DNA from: Punctularia strigosozonata HHB-11173 SS5
Lineage: Eukaryota > Basidiomycota > Agaricomycetes > Corticiales > Punctulariaceae
Direction: 5' to 3'
Length of the DNA: 64,000 nt
Assembly: GCF_000264995.1 (NCBI RefSeq)
Contig: NW_006767435.1
Location: forward strand, 2,663,208 to 2,727,207
A program made the translations under genes and the position numbers. Every line of letters begins with the position of its first letter. Position 1 is the stretch's first letter. The notes beneath the pieces were generated by a model, which worked only from the letters and a program-made list of their open reading frames with translations, was not told the origin of the DNA and ran no database searches. Positions 44,088 through 56,287 of the stretch are shown piece after piece.

Positions 44088-44250
44088 CGTATGCTTGCTC
44101 GTCGTCGGCGGCAGCGATCAAGACTGATCGCAAAAATTCTGGCGGAATCTGCAACGCGGTCGTGGCTGTGCTCCCTGCAGCCGGTCTCCGAGTGCTCGTC
44201 ATGCCAAGTCGCGCGCCGGGGGCCAGCGTCAGTGTGCCAGTCTCCACCAC
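44088..44250. promoter_or_regulatory. 163-bp divergent promoter of RRP12 and acyltransferase gene
   Basis: The start codons of RRP12 (minus) and of the glycerol-3-phosphate acyltransferase gene (plus) are only 163 bp apart, so both leaders and both core promoters must overlap here. No TATA box is evident, as expected for a ribosome-biogenesis gene. Confidence 0.6.
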
Positions 44251-46461
44251 ATGCCGTTGTCCACGACGGCGCGCCCGACGCCGACACCATGGTCCTACTT
44301 TTTGATTAGGTGCCCTATGCATGGTGCTTTCACCGGTGCAGGTTCGTTGACTTGACTCACCCCCAGGCTACTATTCAAGTTCGTGCTCAAGGTATTCTAC
44401 GGCACCATCGTCATCGAAGGCCAGGAGCTCATCCCAGAGGACGGCCAAGCATGGTATATATGCTGTGACCCGCGCTTAGTGGCCCGAGACACTCACACAC
44501 ATCCAGTATCGTCTGCGCAAACCATGCCAACTCATTGACTGTGCGTGCGGGCCGTATGCGATCGCTCTCTCGGGCTGACTAGGGACCCGCAGGATGCGCT
44601 GTAACTTACATTTGATGACTGCACTACAGCCAGACGCTCATATCTTCCAGGTTGCTTGTCACCGCCATTCCGTCCAAGGTGTGCTCATACCACTTCTTGT
44701 GTGCTCAATGCTCATCCTCGATAGAAACGCGGACTCCTCCGCCTCACAGCTAAAGCCACCCAATTCGGCAAGAGAACGTTCACGAGCTGGCTTATCGAGT
44801 CAGCTGGCACCGTTCCCATCCAACGGCCGAGGGACATGCCTGACGGCATGGTCGACAACACGGCTGTTATGGAGAAGCTACGAGAGGTGCGTCAACGTGT
44901 CGTGCCCTTCTCCGTGCTGAACTTACACGTGGTATGTAGGCACTCGAGAAGGGAGATGCTGTATGTGTGTTTCCGGAAGGCGCAAGTCGTTATCATCCTA
45001 CCATTGCCCCTTTAAAGACCGGAGGTGAGCGATCATAGTTTTCATGAAGGATCGTGTCTCATGCTTTCATATAGTTGCACGACTCGTATCGGATGTACTG
45101 ACCCAGAAGAAGGACGAGCCTGAGTTTGAGGTGTCTATCATGACCGCATCTGTCACGTATATGTACGGCCCTCAGATACGCTTCTGTCTTGCTGGGTTAA
45201 CCAACAAATTTCGTAGGCACCGCCAGCACTGGCGTTCCGACGTGTGAGCCATATTCGCTTCATGCCTCAGGCACTCACTGACCTTCCGTCAGTTTGATAA
45301 CGTTCCACCCACCGCTTCGTTTCCGTCCCAAGGCAAGGCGCAGTGTTTTGGTCTCCTGTCTTGTTCTTACCCTCATATCAAGGACAATCCAGAACTCATC
45401 GCCCCCGTCGACTATAGTTGTATCAGGAACGTGACGGCACAGATGCATCAACAGATCACGTCCGGTACTCTGGACTCTCCATCCTGGGAACTCATTCGCG
45501 TTGCTAAACTTGCGGCCCGCATATACGTTCCCCTTGGGACGATGATGAGTTTGGGAGACTACGTTCGCGTCGTTAGGACGTTCCTAGAGGCGTTCAAGCT
45601 ACCCTTGAATCCTGACAAGCACGGGCCGAGGGGTCGGAGCGACAGCATGAGCGGCAGTGGTGGCAGTGCCGACGAGGGCAGCGGAGACGTCGTCCAGGAA
45701 CAGGATGCTAGGCTCATCGCCCTCTGCAATGACCTGAAGGTATGTTGTGTAGCTCTGACGCTGGCCGAATCACCCTTACGCCCCTACCGTAGGCGTACCA
45801 GGAACGACTGTCCCGTTGGCACATCAAAGATGACCGTGTCAGACGCCCTCTGCGCAAGCGCGAGATTATTCGCCGCCTCTTCGTGCGCTTCTGCATCGCC
45901 CTCTCCCTCTTCACCATTTCCCTCCCGGGCCTCCTCCTCTGGCTTCCCGTCATGCTCACCACCTTTTACGCCGTGCACAACTTCAAAAAGACGGGCCCGA
46001 TCTGGGATACCTGGGACGAGATCGCGCAGTACAAGCTCATCTACGGCCTCCTCTCCGGCCTCGGCGTGTGGCTCGGCGCCACGCTGCTCACGTTCCCACT
46101 CGCGCCGATCACCTTCTTCGCGATTCCTGCCACGATGTGGCTCAGCCTGCGCTGGACGGAGGACGCGATCAGTAGCGTTCGCGCCGCGCTTGCGCTCGCA
46201 CGCATGCTCCGCGTCGGCAAGCCGGCGCTTGCGGAGATGCGCCGCACGCGGGAGGAGCTGCACGCGCGCGTGATGGACCTCGCGACCGTGCTTGGGCTAC
46301 CGCAAGACCCGGAGAGATATTTCGCGGTGCGTGGAGGGACGGAAGGGGAGAAGGGGCGAATGCGGAGCAAGTGGGACAGCAGAGTGCGGTACTTCTCCGT
46401 CCGAAGGCGGAGGAAGCGCGACTGGGAGGAGATTCTACGATTGTACGATAAACAGGACTGA
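44251..46461 (+). CDS. Glycerol-3-phosphate O-acyltransferase (Gpt2/Sct1 type)
   Basis: About nine exons start at ATG 44251 (MPLSTTARPTPTPWSYFLIR), the first joining to LLFKFVLKVFYGTIVIEGQE. The acyltransferase motifs follow: motif I NHANSLTDAL with catalytic His and Asp, KATQFGKRTFTSWLIESAGT, IQRPRD, motif III VCVFPEGASRYHPTIAPLKTG, and LITFHPPLRF. The second half has two pairs of membrane spans (LFVRFCIALSLFTISLPGLL and LIYGLLSGLGVWLGATLLTF with APITFFAIPA) and ends RRRKRDWEEILRLYDKQD. Gpt2 and Sct1 acylate glycerol-3-phosphate at sn-1 in the ER, the first step of glycerolipid synthesis. The catalytic Asp is encoded in an 8-nt exon, 44593-44600, between introns of 52 and 50 nt. Confidence 0.95.
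44593..44600 (+). other. 8-nt microexon encoding the catalytic Asp
   Basis: GATGCGCT, flanked by introns 44541-44592 and 44601-44650, supplies Asp-Ala and two bases of Leu in NHANSLT-DAL. It keeps frame between the exon ending at Thr and the 28-nt exon 44651-44678. Confidence 0.75.
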
Positions 46462-47020
46462 TATACTGAGGTAGTCCGAGACACGCGTGTCACCAGAACC
46501 TTGTGGTGGACCTGAGAGAACAGTAAATATGATACCGAAGTATAAGAATGACCATGTTCAGCGCCCTTGATGAGGTACCATCATTCAAGAATTGGCACAA
46601 TAAGTACGACTATCCAAGTACGACTATCCAACGAGATGTCCTCGCTCCTCTTCCCCTCCCCGCAAAATCGTTCCCATTACACGCCGTCGCGATATCGACA
46701 GCGGGTGTGGACGATGGCCAAGTGGCACGCGTTACGCGATGGCTCGAGTGGCGCGTTGCTCGCTCGCCCACCGCGGTCATGTGACCCTCGCGTTTCATTA
46801 AGATCCTCGCAGCCACCCCATCTACAGCAGCAGCACCGTCGACAACACAACCTCGACGCATTTGCTGGCGTGGGGCTCGTTGTTTCCTCTAATTCTGTGA
46901 TCGTATAACCGCAGATCATAACATCCTCTGCGACGTTTGCCCTTCCCCCATCCTCTACGAGCTCCAGCTTGCTTAGTGCGTACAAAAGCCACACACCTCG
47001 AACACATCCACCAGGCCACA
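46462..47020. other. Intergenic region
   Basis: About 560 bp between two plus-strand genes. Contains a short duplication near 46605-46632 (GTACGACTATCCAA twice). No gene supported. Confidence 0.5.
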
Positions 47021-47876
47021 ATGAACCCGGGCTACGTCGTATTCAAGAAGGGAAGGAAGGGAAGTGTCGTTCAGCACCAGAAGAGTAGGCAAATTGGAGC
47101 GATGGAGGGTCGTTGCAAGGATACAATGGCATTGCTGGGTCTGGTGAGCGTCGTCAGCCACAGTAACGTCCAGTAGAAAGAAACTAACAACCCATACCTC
47201 GATGCTTGCTCATAGATGCCCTCCTCTATTCTGCAATACGAGTACGTGCATTGACCGCAGAATTGCTCGACATCGGCCAGGTGGCTAATGTTGGCCCTTT
47301 AGGCAAAAGGCCGGCGCCGACACTGGTAGAGCTAGGTCGTCGATGCCCACGGGGAACAACAAACCGTCAGTGATGTTGACGGTTAAGTGCGTTCGCGAAG
47401 TCGGACGCGAGCGCTACGACAAGAAGAACAAAAGGGAGAGCAAGGCCTTCCGATACGCCGTTTGGTGTTGCCCTCCCCTCGCATCAGACCTTCCTATCAC
47501 CCCGGCCTTAGTCGACGAGGACCACGATCAGCAGATTGAAAAGCGTGAAATGGCGCCGGTCGCCGTCTTGGAAGTCTCGCGGGAGACGCCGCGTGAGGTC
47601 GACGTTGACGCCGCAACACCCGAGTCCATGCCAAGCATGATTCTGACCGGCTCGGACGGGTCGTCAATGGGACCCGCAAGCCCGGCGAGCGCGGAATGGT
47701 CCCCGTTGAACGATCCAGTCTACGACCCCGTGCAGGAGCGCGTCGATGGGAAGATCATGGTTACACTTCGCGGCGTCGGAGTGATCGGTGATGGACGTCC
47801 ATCTCGCAAGGCTGGCAAGGTTGAAAACGATCGCGGTCGCCTGGAAAGCGCATCCACCGCGGTTAACATGGCTTGA
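47021..47876 (+). CDS. Small conserved basidiomycete protein, uncharacterised
   Basis: Three exons, 47021-47143, 47216-47241 and 47303-47876, give 240 residues; the middle exon is 26 nt (MPSSILQYE). The protein opens MNPGYVVFKKGRKGSVVQHQ and is basic, then SRQIGAMEGRCKDTMALLGL. After the second splice it reads QKAGADTGRARSSMPTGNNK and VMLTVKCVREVGRERYDKKN, then a Pro/Ser/Asp-rich tail ending STAVNMA. No membrane span, signal peptide or catalytic motif is seen. The basic first half may bind nucleic acid, which is only a guess. An alternative 3' end is possible: a repetitive open frame at about 47985-48306 (PRSPTT repeats, then SSASPQMKRRQARAGRDG) could be joined by splicing ahead of the stop. 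Confidence 0.6.
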
Positions 47877-50800
47877 TGCGTCATGAACGGAGCAAGTCGC
47901 ACCTGCGAGTGCGACAGCGAGCCATCTCGTGGTTCTCGTGCTGGTTTACGGGCAGCACCTATGCCCCTCCTTTAACACTCCCCCCAGGTCTCTCACTACT
48001 CCCAGGTCTCCCACTACTCCCAGGTCTCCTACTATGCCTCTTAGGTCTCCCCCTCCTACAAGGACTCCCACTCTTCCCCGGATTCCAAGCGAAGCGGGCC
48101 CGCTCGCTTCAATGAGGTCCTGGGTTGGATCTGCAAGAGCACCGATCTACGACCCCTTGTCAAGGATCTCATCCGCATCGCCGCAGATGAAGAGGCGTCA
48201 GGCGCGTGCTGGACGCGACGGACGCGAGGTTTCACGTCGTATCGGAACGGGCCGCGAGCGATGGTCGACATCGACGCGTAGAGGAGTCGGCGTTGGACGA
48301 ATTTGACGAGCCTAAGCCCAAGGACGCTTTTTGATTGTTTGCTGGATTTGGATCGTCATGTATAATAGTCAAGTGAGGACGGATATCAGGTCAGACGGCG
48401 AACGATGAGACGTGGTCGAGCGGAGGAGACCCGCGGAATGAGCTGTGCAGTTTCATCACTGGGCGTTGCCGGTCTCCGATTGGTCCTTGGCTGTCCAGTG
48501 TCCGGCATGGGGTCGGCCACACTTGATGCAAGCTTGCGCCTCCTAGCGGCGCGCGCCTCGCAACATGAAACAACGAGATTCGACAGAGACACAATATATA
48601 TTGTGCTATCGTGATCTTTAGGCGTAAGAAGACGGCGATCCTTCGAGCCCGGCCAGGAAGACTAAGTTGGCGCCCGCAGCAACCCTGTGGCTCCACGAAC
48701 CCATCTGCTGTTACATTGGGACCATGAAGCTAAGGACCGGCGGAAGTTCCACGTACTACTTATCAGAGGTACTTCGCTCAGTATCGACGAGGAGCGTGTG
48801 GGTTGCGTGTGAGTGCGTTGCTGTTCAAACGCTACTCCCACTACTTGTGAGCTGCATACATGACCAGGCATATATAGCCAGTGACTGTAATTCTCAGCTG
48901 CGAAGGGATTTGCGATTACACCGTTCACGACGAAACACGGCGTTGTACCGTTCGTGACCTCGCAAAAACGTCGCGCTTCCGCCCATGTTCCCGTCGACCT
49001 ACCTCTACCGTCCTCACCGAAACAGCGAGTTCTGCATCCTCCAGTCGCGCGAGTTTTGTCAACAGATCGCGCTCGGAATCATCTATATCAGTATCGATCG
49101 CGACAAACTAAGGCATTAGGCACGTACCGTGACGATTGCGTCGTTCTCTGAGCTCAGATGTCCGCTGGACAGTCTAATTGTGACTTCGTCCGACGAAGTT
49201 CTTGGGAAACGGTTTTAACGGAGACGGGGAGGAATTCAAGTGTGGAAAACCCGTATATACGGTGAGTCTCTGAGCAACCGTCGCGGTTTCGGAGGGTTCT
49301 TACGGCATGTGCTACCAGGAAACGCGATGAACCATGCGTTTGCATGATTTATGGTGCTCCGCACGGCTTGAGTGACCTAGCCAGTATGTGACCGCAGAAA
49401 CGCCGGCATGAACGCCTGGCTCGTGGAACGTCGTCACCGTGCCCGACCCTTTCATTACGGTCACCAAGCATGCTTCTTTATATGGCCAAGGAGATGCATG
49501 AGGCAACATGTTCTCGCTAAGAATACCGCATATACGACATGTGGCATATTTCATCACCGCTCTCTTCTCAATACGCTGGTGCACCCGCTCCGAGACCGTT
49601 TGTCATTCACCACCGCTAGCTTCTCCACAGGGTCACCCATAGTCTCTCACATGTATGGAACACATGGCGGGCCTCGGCGACCCTGGATGTCCTGCGTCCA
49701 AGGGGCGGGCATTGACGCAACCTTGCTCGTCGAAAGCCTGCGTTTTCCGTGAGCTTCAACGATGTGATACGGAACCAACGGCGGTACTCTGCTAAGGATG
49801 CATCTGGATGAAGTGACGGCCGCGAAAGGATCGGGGGTGCCTCGCAGATCTGCAGCAAAATCAGACAGAGAGGGCATACGGGCGGGGCGAGATGTCTCAC
49901 GACTGGAGTCAGTCATGGTCTTTCTGGAGGGATCCCGAGTGTACCCACCGTTTCTTCAGCCCTTATATACAGGTTTGCGACCCTTTCATCCCGCTATCAC
50001 CGTTTGTTCGCGCTGCGAACTACGGTGGGTCCATGGGAAACAGGCAGTTGACATAATGCGGTGACTATGAAAATTCTGATCAAGAGTTGGCGCAGAATAC
50101 CCATCTGCGATTAGAGTCTCCAACGGACCGTTGGACGCATTTGACTGGTCCCTTCACCAAAGGCGAATATTAATGACGACGCCGACGCCCAAGAAGCTAA
50201 GGAAGCGCGCTCGTGAGTTATCCTCGCTTGGTGAGGGCGTGTTCGCGGACATGAATAAAAGCACAAGGCCCCTCTTATAGCCCTCTTCTATGAGGTCAAG
50301 CACACATCCGAGCTTGGCTTGTGAAATGCTTGGCTTATTGCGTATCGTTAGGCAATCACTCATGTACAGTGATCCTGGTCGATATCCGTGTTTTCAACGC
50401 TACGTATTCACGGGAAGTATTTGCAGGATCTTATGATACCCTGACGATGCTCTAGCAATAGCAACTGCACGTCTTCTCGTGCATTGAGTCAGTACACACG
50501 ATTGCATATATACTCTGACCACCGTCACCAGCTGGATGATTCGGGAACGAATCGTACCCAAATAGCATGTGCATTGAGTTGTGCATGATGAAAACACTTC
50601 GCAACTATTGAGTCGAGGAATGTCCGCGTCGGATTAACAGTGTTCCAAATTACCAGAGCGCTATAGGAGGACCTGAAGGTAGAGCCCGTTCATCGTTTCA
50701 TGAGTCATCGATGATTATAGCCTTCCGAACTCGGACACTTCCTCGCTTGGCGATACGCATGGCGGGGCTCCGGTGTTCAAACTGCGAGACGGTGACTATA

Positions 50801-51679
50801 TTCACTATATTCATCTAAAGCCGAAGGTAACGTAAGTCCGCTGATCTTAGTCAGAGGGAGAAGAATCAGAGACGTTTCCGACCGAAATCCTTGTATACTT
50901 AGTTCGAAGACCGTTGGCATTTCGCAGGCAGTAGCCACGAGAGGACACGCGTTGTGCCGCCAACAGCTTCCGCGTGTTCGCAGGCACCGGCGGGGGATGC
51001 AAGGATAGTGATCAACAAGCTAGTCCTGGGCTCATCCAGAGTGGGACCCCGGACGAGTGTAGCGTAAGGTAGAGGACCTACGCACGAGTAACGAGGTGTG
51101 GGCGAGAGTCGCCGCGCGTGGGCGGGTACAACAAAACCGTACACGCGCAGCTGCACTCTGGGCTCCAAGGTCCTAACTCTTGGTGCCAATCGAGGGGGCG
51201 GGACGGGCGGAAAACGCGACGAGCGAAGCAGGAGGCGAGGAAAGGTGGAGGCTGTGTAGCCTCGCAAGACCTTCCTCGCCTGCTAGACTGAGCTTGTCCT
51301 CTGATAGGCGGCATGGTCTATCGCCCAAGGTGGCATGCTGTTACCTTCTGCTGAACCTCGTGTCGGTGATCAACGATGTACAATGGGCTGCGATATCAGG
51401 TGTGATCTTTTTGTACGTTAACCCTGCTTCCATTTTTCACCTTGTTCACGAAGTTTCAAGTAAGACTGACATAACTTCGTTGCTGCGACACCGACGGGGA
51501 GTGACAAGAATAGATCAGCCGCAACCCAGCAAAAGCCAACGTAATCACGGCAGGCGCGTACAGCCACATCTCTGCATAACATTATTGCCTGGTCTCTGTT
51601 GTCGTGTTGTTCTAACCACGGCAGTACTACGGACTTCGCTAGTGCTTCACCTCATTACTGTCTCCTTTTTGCGACCAGG
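47877..51679. other. 3.8-kb gene-poor region
   Basis: Apart from the 18-bp repeat and a possible extra 3' exon of the preceding gene up to 48306, I see only short, unrelated open frames on both strands, with no shared family motifs or coherent splice chains. No repeat element could be named. The right end is the upstream region of a transcription factor gene. Confidence 0.5.
47983..48036 (+). repeat. 18-bp tandem repeat made of splice-acceptor-like units
   Basis: Three units of 18 bp (CCCAGGTCTCCCACTACT and variants) lie head to tail, with a weaker fourth. Each unit holds a pyrimidine run followed by CAG|GT, so every unit could act as a 3' splice site. In one frame the units read PRSPTT. Confidence 0.8.
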
Positions 51680-54161
51680 ATGGAGAATGCATCGGCTGGA
51701 TCATCGCAAGCCAGCCCCTCGACGTCGCGACAGAAGGGCTTGGACATCTCGTCCAAGATGCGACGGCACAGTGGCAATGTGCCCGTCCTTCCGCAGACCA
51801 AACAGTGTCCGTACTGCGAAGCCAAATTTACGCGTACCACGCACCTGAATAGACACATAAAGACCCGTATGTCCTCGCCATCTGCAAGGTTGGATTTTGA
51901 AATAATATTGTCGGTGTCTTAGATACTCGGGAGGGCATGGTTACATGTGAAGTGAGGTCACCTCGCAAACCCGAAGATCTCATTTGACACTGTTGTCTTA
52001 CAGCTCTGCCAAGCACAGTTTACTCGCGGTGATCTGCTTTCTCGCCACAAGAGGTCATGCATGAAGGGGTATGGGGCCTTTGGCTTCTGCCGACATATTT
52101 TCATTGATTGCTCCTCATAGATTAGCGCGTCGAGGCGTGCGTCAGGCTCCTGAATCAACCAACGAGAAGGTGGAATCATCGGAGGCGACCTTCGCTGGAT
52201 CCTCTGCTGATGACCTGAGGCAATGTCTATTAAACCTGGCGCCCTCCGATCCTTCGAAGTGTGATTCTACCTCCACTCTCGTCTCGCCGTCACCTTCTGA
52301 TGTAACGGGTCCAACGACCGATCTGACATACACCAACAATACCGAAGTTGCCGGGAACGCAGCCAGGGGTTTTGTGCCGCAATCTCCCGGGAGCATGTTC
52401 GATATGCTGTTCAACGACGTCTTCTCACCTCCTACCGTACCTTCATCTTCATCCTCCACCAACGAATACGAAGGTGCAGCCATGAGCAATCCGGAGATGG
52501 TGCCGTTCAGCGTACCTAGTGGCCAACCCTTGCCATCGTTCAATCCATTCACTGGAGTCTCTACACTACTACCGCCTCCTAACTTTGCTATCACTCAATC
52601 GGAAAAAGAAAGGGAGATGGAGCATTACGGTATGTCATCCAGCATTTGCATATCATCCGCTAACGCCTAACACGGCATTCGCCAGAGTTCTTGTTCTATA
52701 CCGAATTCCTCGACCAAGCGCCCCTGTACCATGTGCGTCCTTGATAGCATGCCGTGATCCTAATGGCTTAATTTTCTCTCGCAGATACCTACCTTGTCTG
52801 GCCAAACGAAACCCCAGATTCTTACCGATACTATTCGTGCATGTGGCGCCCTGTTCGTCCGAACAGGGAAAGCGAGCGCGTTTACAAACAGTGTACTTGC
52901 TTCGGAGCGAGAGCACCTAGCCCGCGAGTTTGTAGGTGATATCCACAAGACTTCAGTCAGGCTCGGGTTCTGACGGCGAATCAGGCGTTCAATCATGCGA
53001 ACGCGGACGATCTCTTTCCTCTCGTGCTTGCAGTGTCGCTATTACAGATGATCGGCCTTTTCCACCAGAATGCGAACGAACGTGCAACCTCGAACTTGTT
53101 CCACGGGATGCTTGTGATGGTGAGCGGCTTCCCGTTCAATTTTGACTCGCAGGCTACTGACCCGCATACCTTTCTTTAGTTGATTCGACGAGCTGGACTT
53201 CTGCAACGAAACGCAAAATGGCAACCGCTCGAGATCGATCCAAGCAACCCCTCATCCATCGACGCGGCGTGGCGCGATTGGGCAAGACACGAAAATATGA
53301 AACGGTGGGTCACTCTACCTATCCTTAAATGTGGGCTCCCCACCTGAGATTGTACCTGGAACTCTCAGTGCGTTATTGGTCTCCTACCTGCATGATATCA
53401 TGCACCGGGCCAGCTTTGCATTGCCCACATGTTACGTGGAATCGGAGATGGTACTACATTTCCCTTCGGAACCCAAGCTGTGGGCAGCCCGGACGGCGAC
53501 CGAGTGGTACGCCGTACTCAACGAACCGTCCGCCTACGGATCAATGCGCAATCGTCTCATGGGCATACCCACACAACCCACCCTGGCCAAACTTCGAAAC
53601 TATCGTGGTCACCCTTCCGAACTCGACATCAGGCTACCGCCGATGGCTCATCTCTTCATCTTGAAGTTATGTCTCGGCGAGATATATGCGCTGGCCGCCC
53701 CATATATGGAACCGCTGTCGGAGAAAGATAAGGAACAGAGGGTCTTCGAGATGCAATACTTTCTTCATAACTGGGTGGGGGCGTGGCTAGCCGGCCCGGA
53801 AACACCCCCAAAAGAAGAAGAGCCTATTTTCTACCACAACGCGCTGCCGCACTACTGGGTTGCCCAAATTTCGCTTATGGCGTATCAGGAGGACATGCCG
53901 CCATTCCAGAGTGGCTCAGCGAGCAGAACGGATACGGACGCGCGGTTCAGGCTTATCAACTGGTGGGCCAGGTGTGTCCGCAAGTTCCTGCGATCCGCTG
54001 GAAAGGAGGGAGTGAAGTTCGGATCGACGGTCGTCTGGGACGAGATGATGAAGATTAGATTGGACGCCTGGAAGTTCGAAATGGAAGGCGCCAACCCCGT
54101 TTATGACGAGAGCCGGGACGGTATCCTAGACTTGTTCGCGAACATCAGTGGCCGAGGTTGA
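51680..54161 (+). CDS. C2H2 zinc-finger / Fungal_trans transcription factor 1
   Basis: ATG 51680 opens MENASAGSSQ, then the conserved KMRRHSGNVPVLPQTK and finger 1, QCPYCEAKFTRTTHLNRHIK. A short exon adds THTREGMVTCE and joins to LCQAQFTRGDLLSRHKRSCM, giving finger 2 of C2HC spacing. A disordered Ser/Pro-rich stretch follows (about residues 85-270), with SPGSMFDMLFNDVF shared with its paralogues. The Fungal_trans (middle homology) region follows: YTEFLDQAPLYH, TDTIRACGALFVRTGKASAF, VLAVSLLQMIGLFHQNANER, LIRRAGLLQRNAKWQP and DAAWRDWARHENMKR. The long last exon ends DGILDLFANISGRG. It should be a nuclear DNA-binding regulator; targets unknown. It lacks the Zn(2)Cys(6) segment found in paralogue 2. 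Confidence 0.88.
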
Positions 54162-54292
54162 ATCCTTCTGTTCTGGAGAAATGATACGGGGAATGTATAT
54201 ATACGGTGTACAGATATGGACGGCAATAATGCGCAAGTAATGCACAATGGATACGCGATTCAGTGAACGCAGTGCAGAAGTCGCGTAATATG

Positions 54293-55787
54293 TCATCTGC
54301 ACACGATCCACCTCCCTTCAGCGCCCTCCTTTTGCTCCAGACCACCCGCCCTCTCCTTCTCACCTAGCCAGATGTCGAGCTCCCTTCCATCAACCAAACA
54401 GAGCGACGTCTGAAGCCAGAGCCGCGTTTCACTTCCGGGATGACATGCCCATTCACGGTATGCGATACGAAAGGCCGACCAAGCTGATTCCCGAGCACTG
54501 CTGCGAAGTCGATATATCAGATGGTGCAGCGCCGCAGAAGCAGAGGTGTACGCCGTCGGGAACGGAGAATGTGTTTCCCAGACAGGGAAGGGTGATGGAG
54601 AATTGGAGCCTTGCAATGTCAGCGCCTGAACGGATGATGCCAAAGCCTCGACGGGCGACGGTCCCGCGATACGAAGCATCTCATCAACGACGGACTGAGT
54701 CGTCAGACGTCCGAAAGCGACCCAATTGCGTCGTCGAAGGGTCAGCGCAATTTGCTGGATCCATGAGATGGGACAACGTCGGATGGCGGCTAAACCTTGG
54801 ACGACAAGCTGTTCGTGTAGTGGGTTGGTTGAACGTGCCTCTGTAGCTGAGCCCATCAGATCCTTTGGGAGGGAACGTAGGTATGCACGATAGGAAACTT
54901 GTGAAGGATAATATGCGTCCAAGTGGTACGCCATGGAGAGCACTAGGGTCAAGGTGACCGCAGGTCCGTCCCTGCCGTATGAACTGGACGCATCCCGTCC
55001 GGGCGAGGCATCTTGTCGCAGCGACGACACATAGAGGCCAGGCAAGGGTCCGAGAGCAGAGAGGACTTGCGCAGGGGAATTGAAGAGAATGGCGTAGTGT
55101 GAAGATGTTTCGTGTACTGCGGAGCTTTTCAGACAGTTCATCTTAAGTGCTGCAGATGAAACCACGTATACCTTCGATAGCAAATGCGTCCACCCTTTTT
55201 GACGCTGTAATGCCCTCTCGAAGTTTTCCTACTTCACCGATCAGACGGGCCCGGGAAACGGGGAGGGATCCGTAGCTCTCACGAAATAGAATCAAGAGAT
55301 TGCCGCGGGCATCATCCCGTTGACGTAGTTCATGTTGTTGAAAGACCCTCTCCGATGTTCCCCATTTCCGGTGGTAATCGTCCAGCTGAAAATCAGTCAG
55401 TGACGAATCCGTATGACGATATATGTATGCCGGAATGAACCTTTCCCTGGATGAACGTCCTATATCGCTCCTGAGTCTTGAAGTCTTTCAGACTGAATGG
55501 TGTTCACCAGCATGCGCATATCGGTGCGCCGCTCGTGAACCGCAAATCCAGGAGCGAACTCACGCATCGCCGTCCTTATCGAGACCGCTGCTCCGGCTCA
55601 CAGATGCTATCAAGTCCATCCTTCCTGACAGCTCGGGTTGGCTTGCACTGGTACCCCCACCGCGCCTCCAAGCTCCGTTATTACGAGTTGCGCCATCGGT
55701 GGACGCGCCTCGCCCGGAACTGCTAGCGACAGTTCGCGAGCCTTTTCCTCGGACATTGCGAGCGCCACGACCAGGTCTCGAAGCCAT
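54293..55787 (-). CDS. Conserved basidiomycete protein, uncharacterised
   Basis: ATG 55787 opens MASRPGRGARNVRGKGSRTV, a basic Gly/Arg/Ser-rich tail followed by PELSGRMDLIASVSRSSGLD. Later segments read QLDDYHRKWGTSERVFQQHE, RDDARGNLLILFRESYGSLP and LIGEVGKLREGITASKRVDA. The last exon, from about 55130, is leucine-rich and helical (HYAILFNSPAQVLSALGPLP, YPSQVSYRAYLRSLPKDL, EQLVVQGLAAIRRCPISWIQ, WSAFRIAYREWACHPGSE) and ends LGEKERAGGLEQKEGAEGRW-IVCR. At least three introns are needed and the second exon is uncertain. No catalytic motif, membrane span or known domain is recognised; the helical second half could be a repeat or PCI-like fold. It sits between two divergent members of the transcription factor family without resembling them. 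Confidence 0.6.
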
Positions 55788-56287
55788 CAGAGGCAGCACA
55801 CGATGAACTGGAAGTTGAATGTTGAAATGGTTGGCGGATCGCCATCAGCTTAAACGCCCCCATGCCATATTTGGTAACAAGTTCCGACAAGCATTGCAGT
55901 GGGTTGATGGTTTGCATATGGATTGCAATCAGCAAAGCGTGTCTATACAGGAAAAGATAGAAAGCGAGAGCAGTTGACATAGCGTATATACTACATGAAG
56001 GTTTGGCGAGGGTCGCCGAGTCTCAGTATCGTTCCAGGCAAGATGATCATGAGATGCATTTCACACCACCGCGCGTGCGCGTCGCGGGGCGGCGTGTGGG
56101 TCTCCAAAAACACAAGAAAAGAAACGTACAATTCCAATAGAAGCCAAGCGAGACAGGGTCGAACCCACTCCGAACCCACCCTTATCCCGAGACGGCGTGT
56201 CGAAGGCGAGGCGGTATAAAAGGCTGTCTGCCTCAGGGACAGCACACCGTTTTTTGCTGCTTTCCCCCGGACTGTCAGGCGACGTAA
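55788..56287. other. Intergenic region
   Basis: About 500 bp between the start of the uncharacterised gene and the stop of transcription factor 2, both on the minus strand. Nothing supported. Confidence 0.5.
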
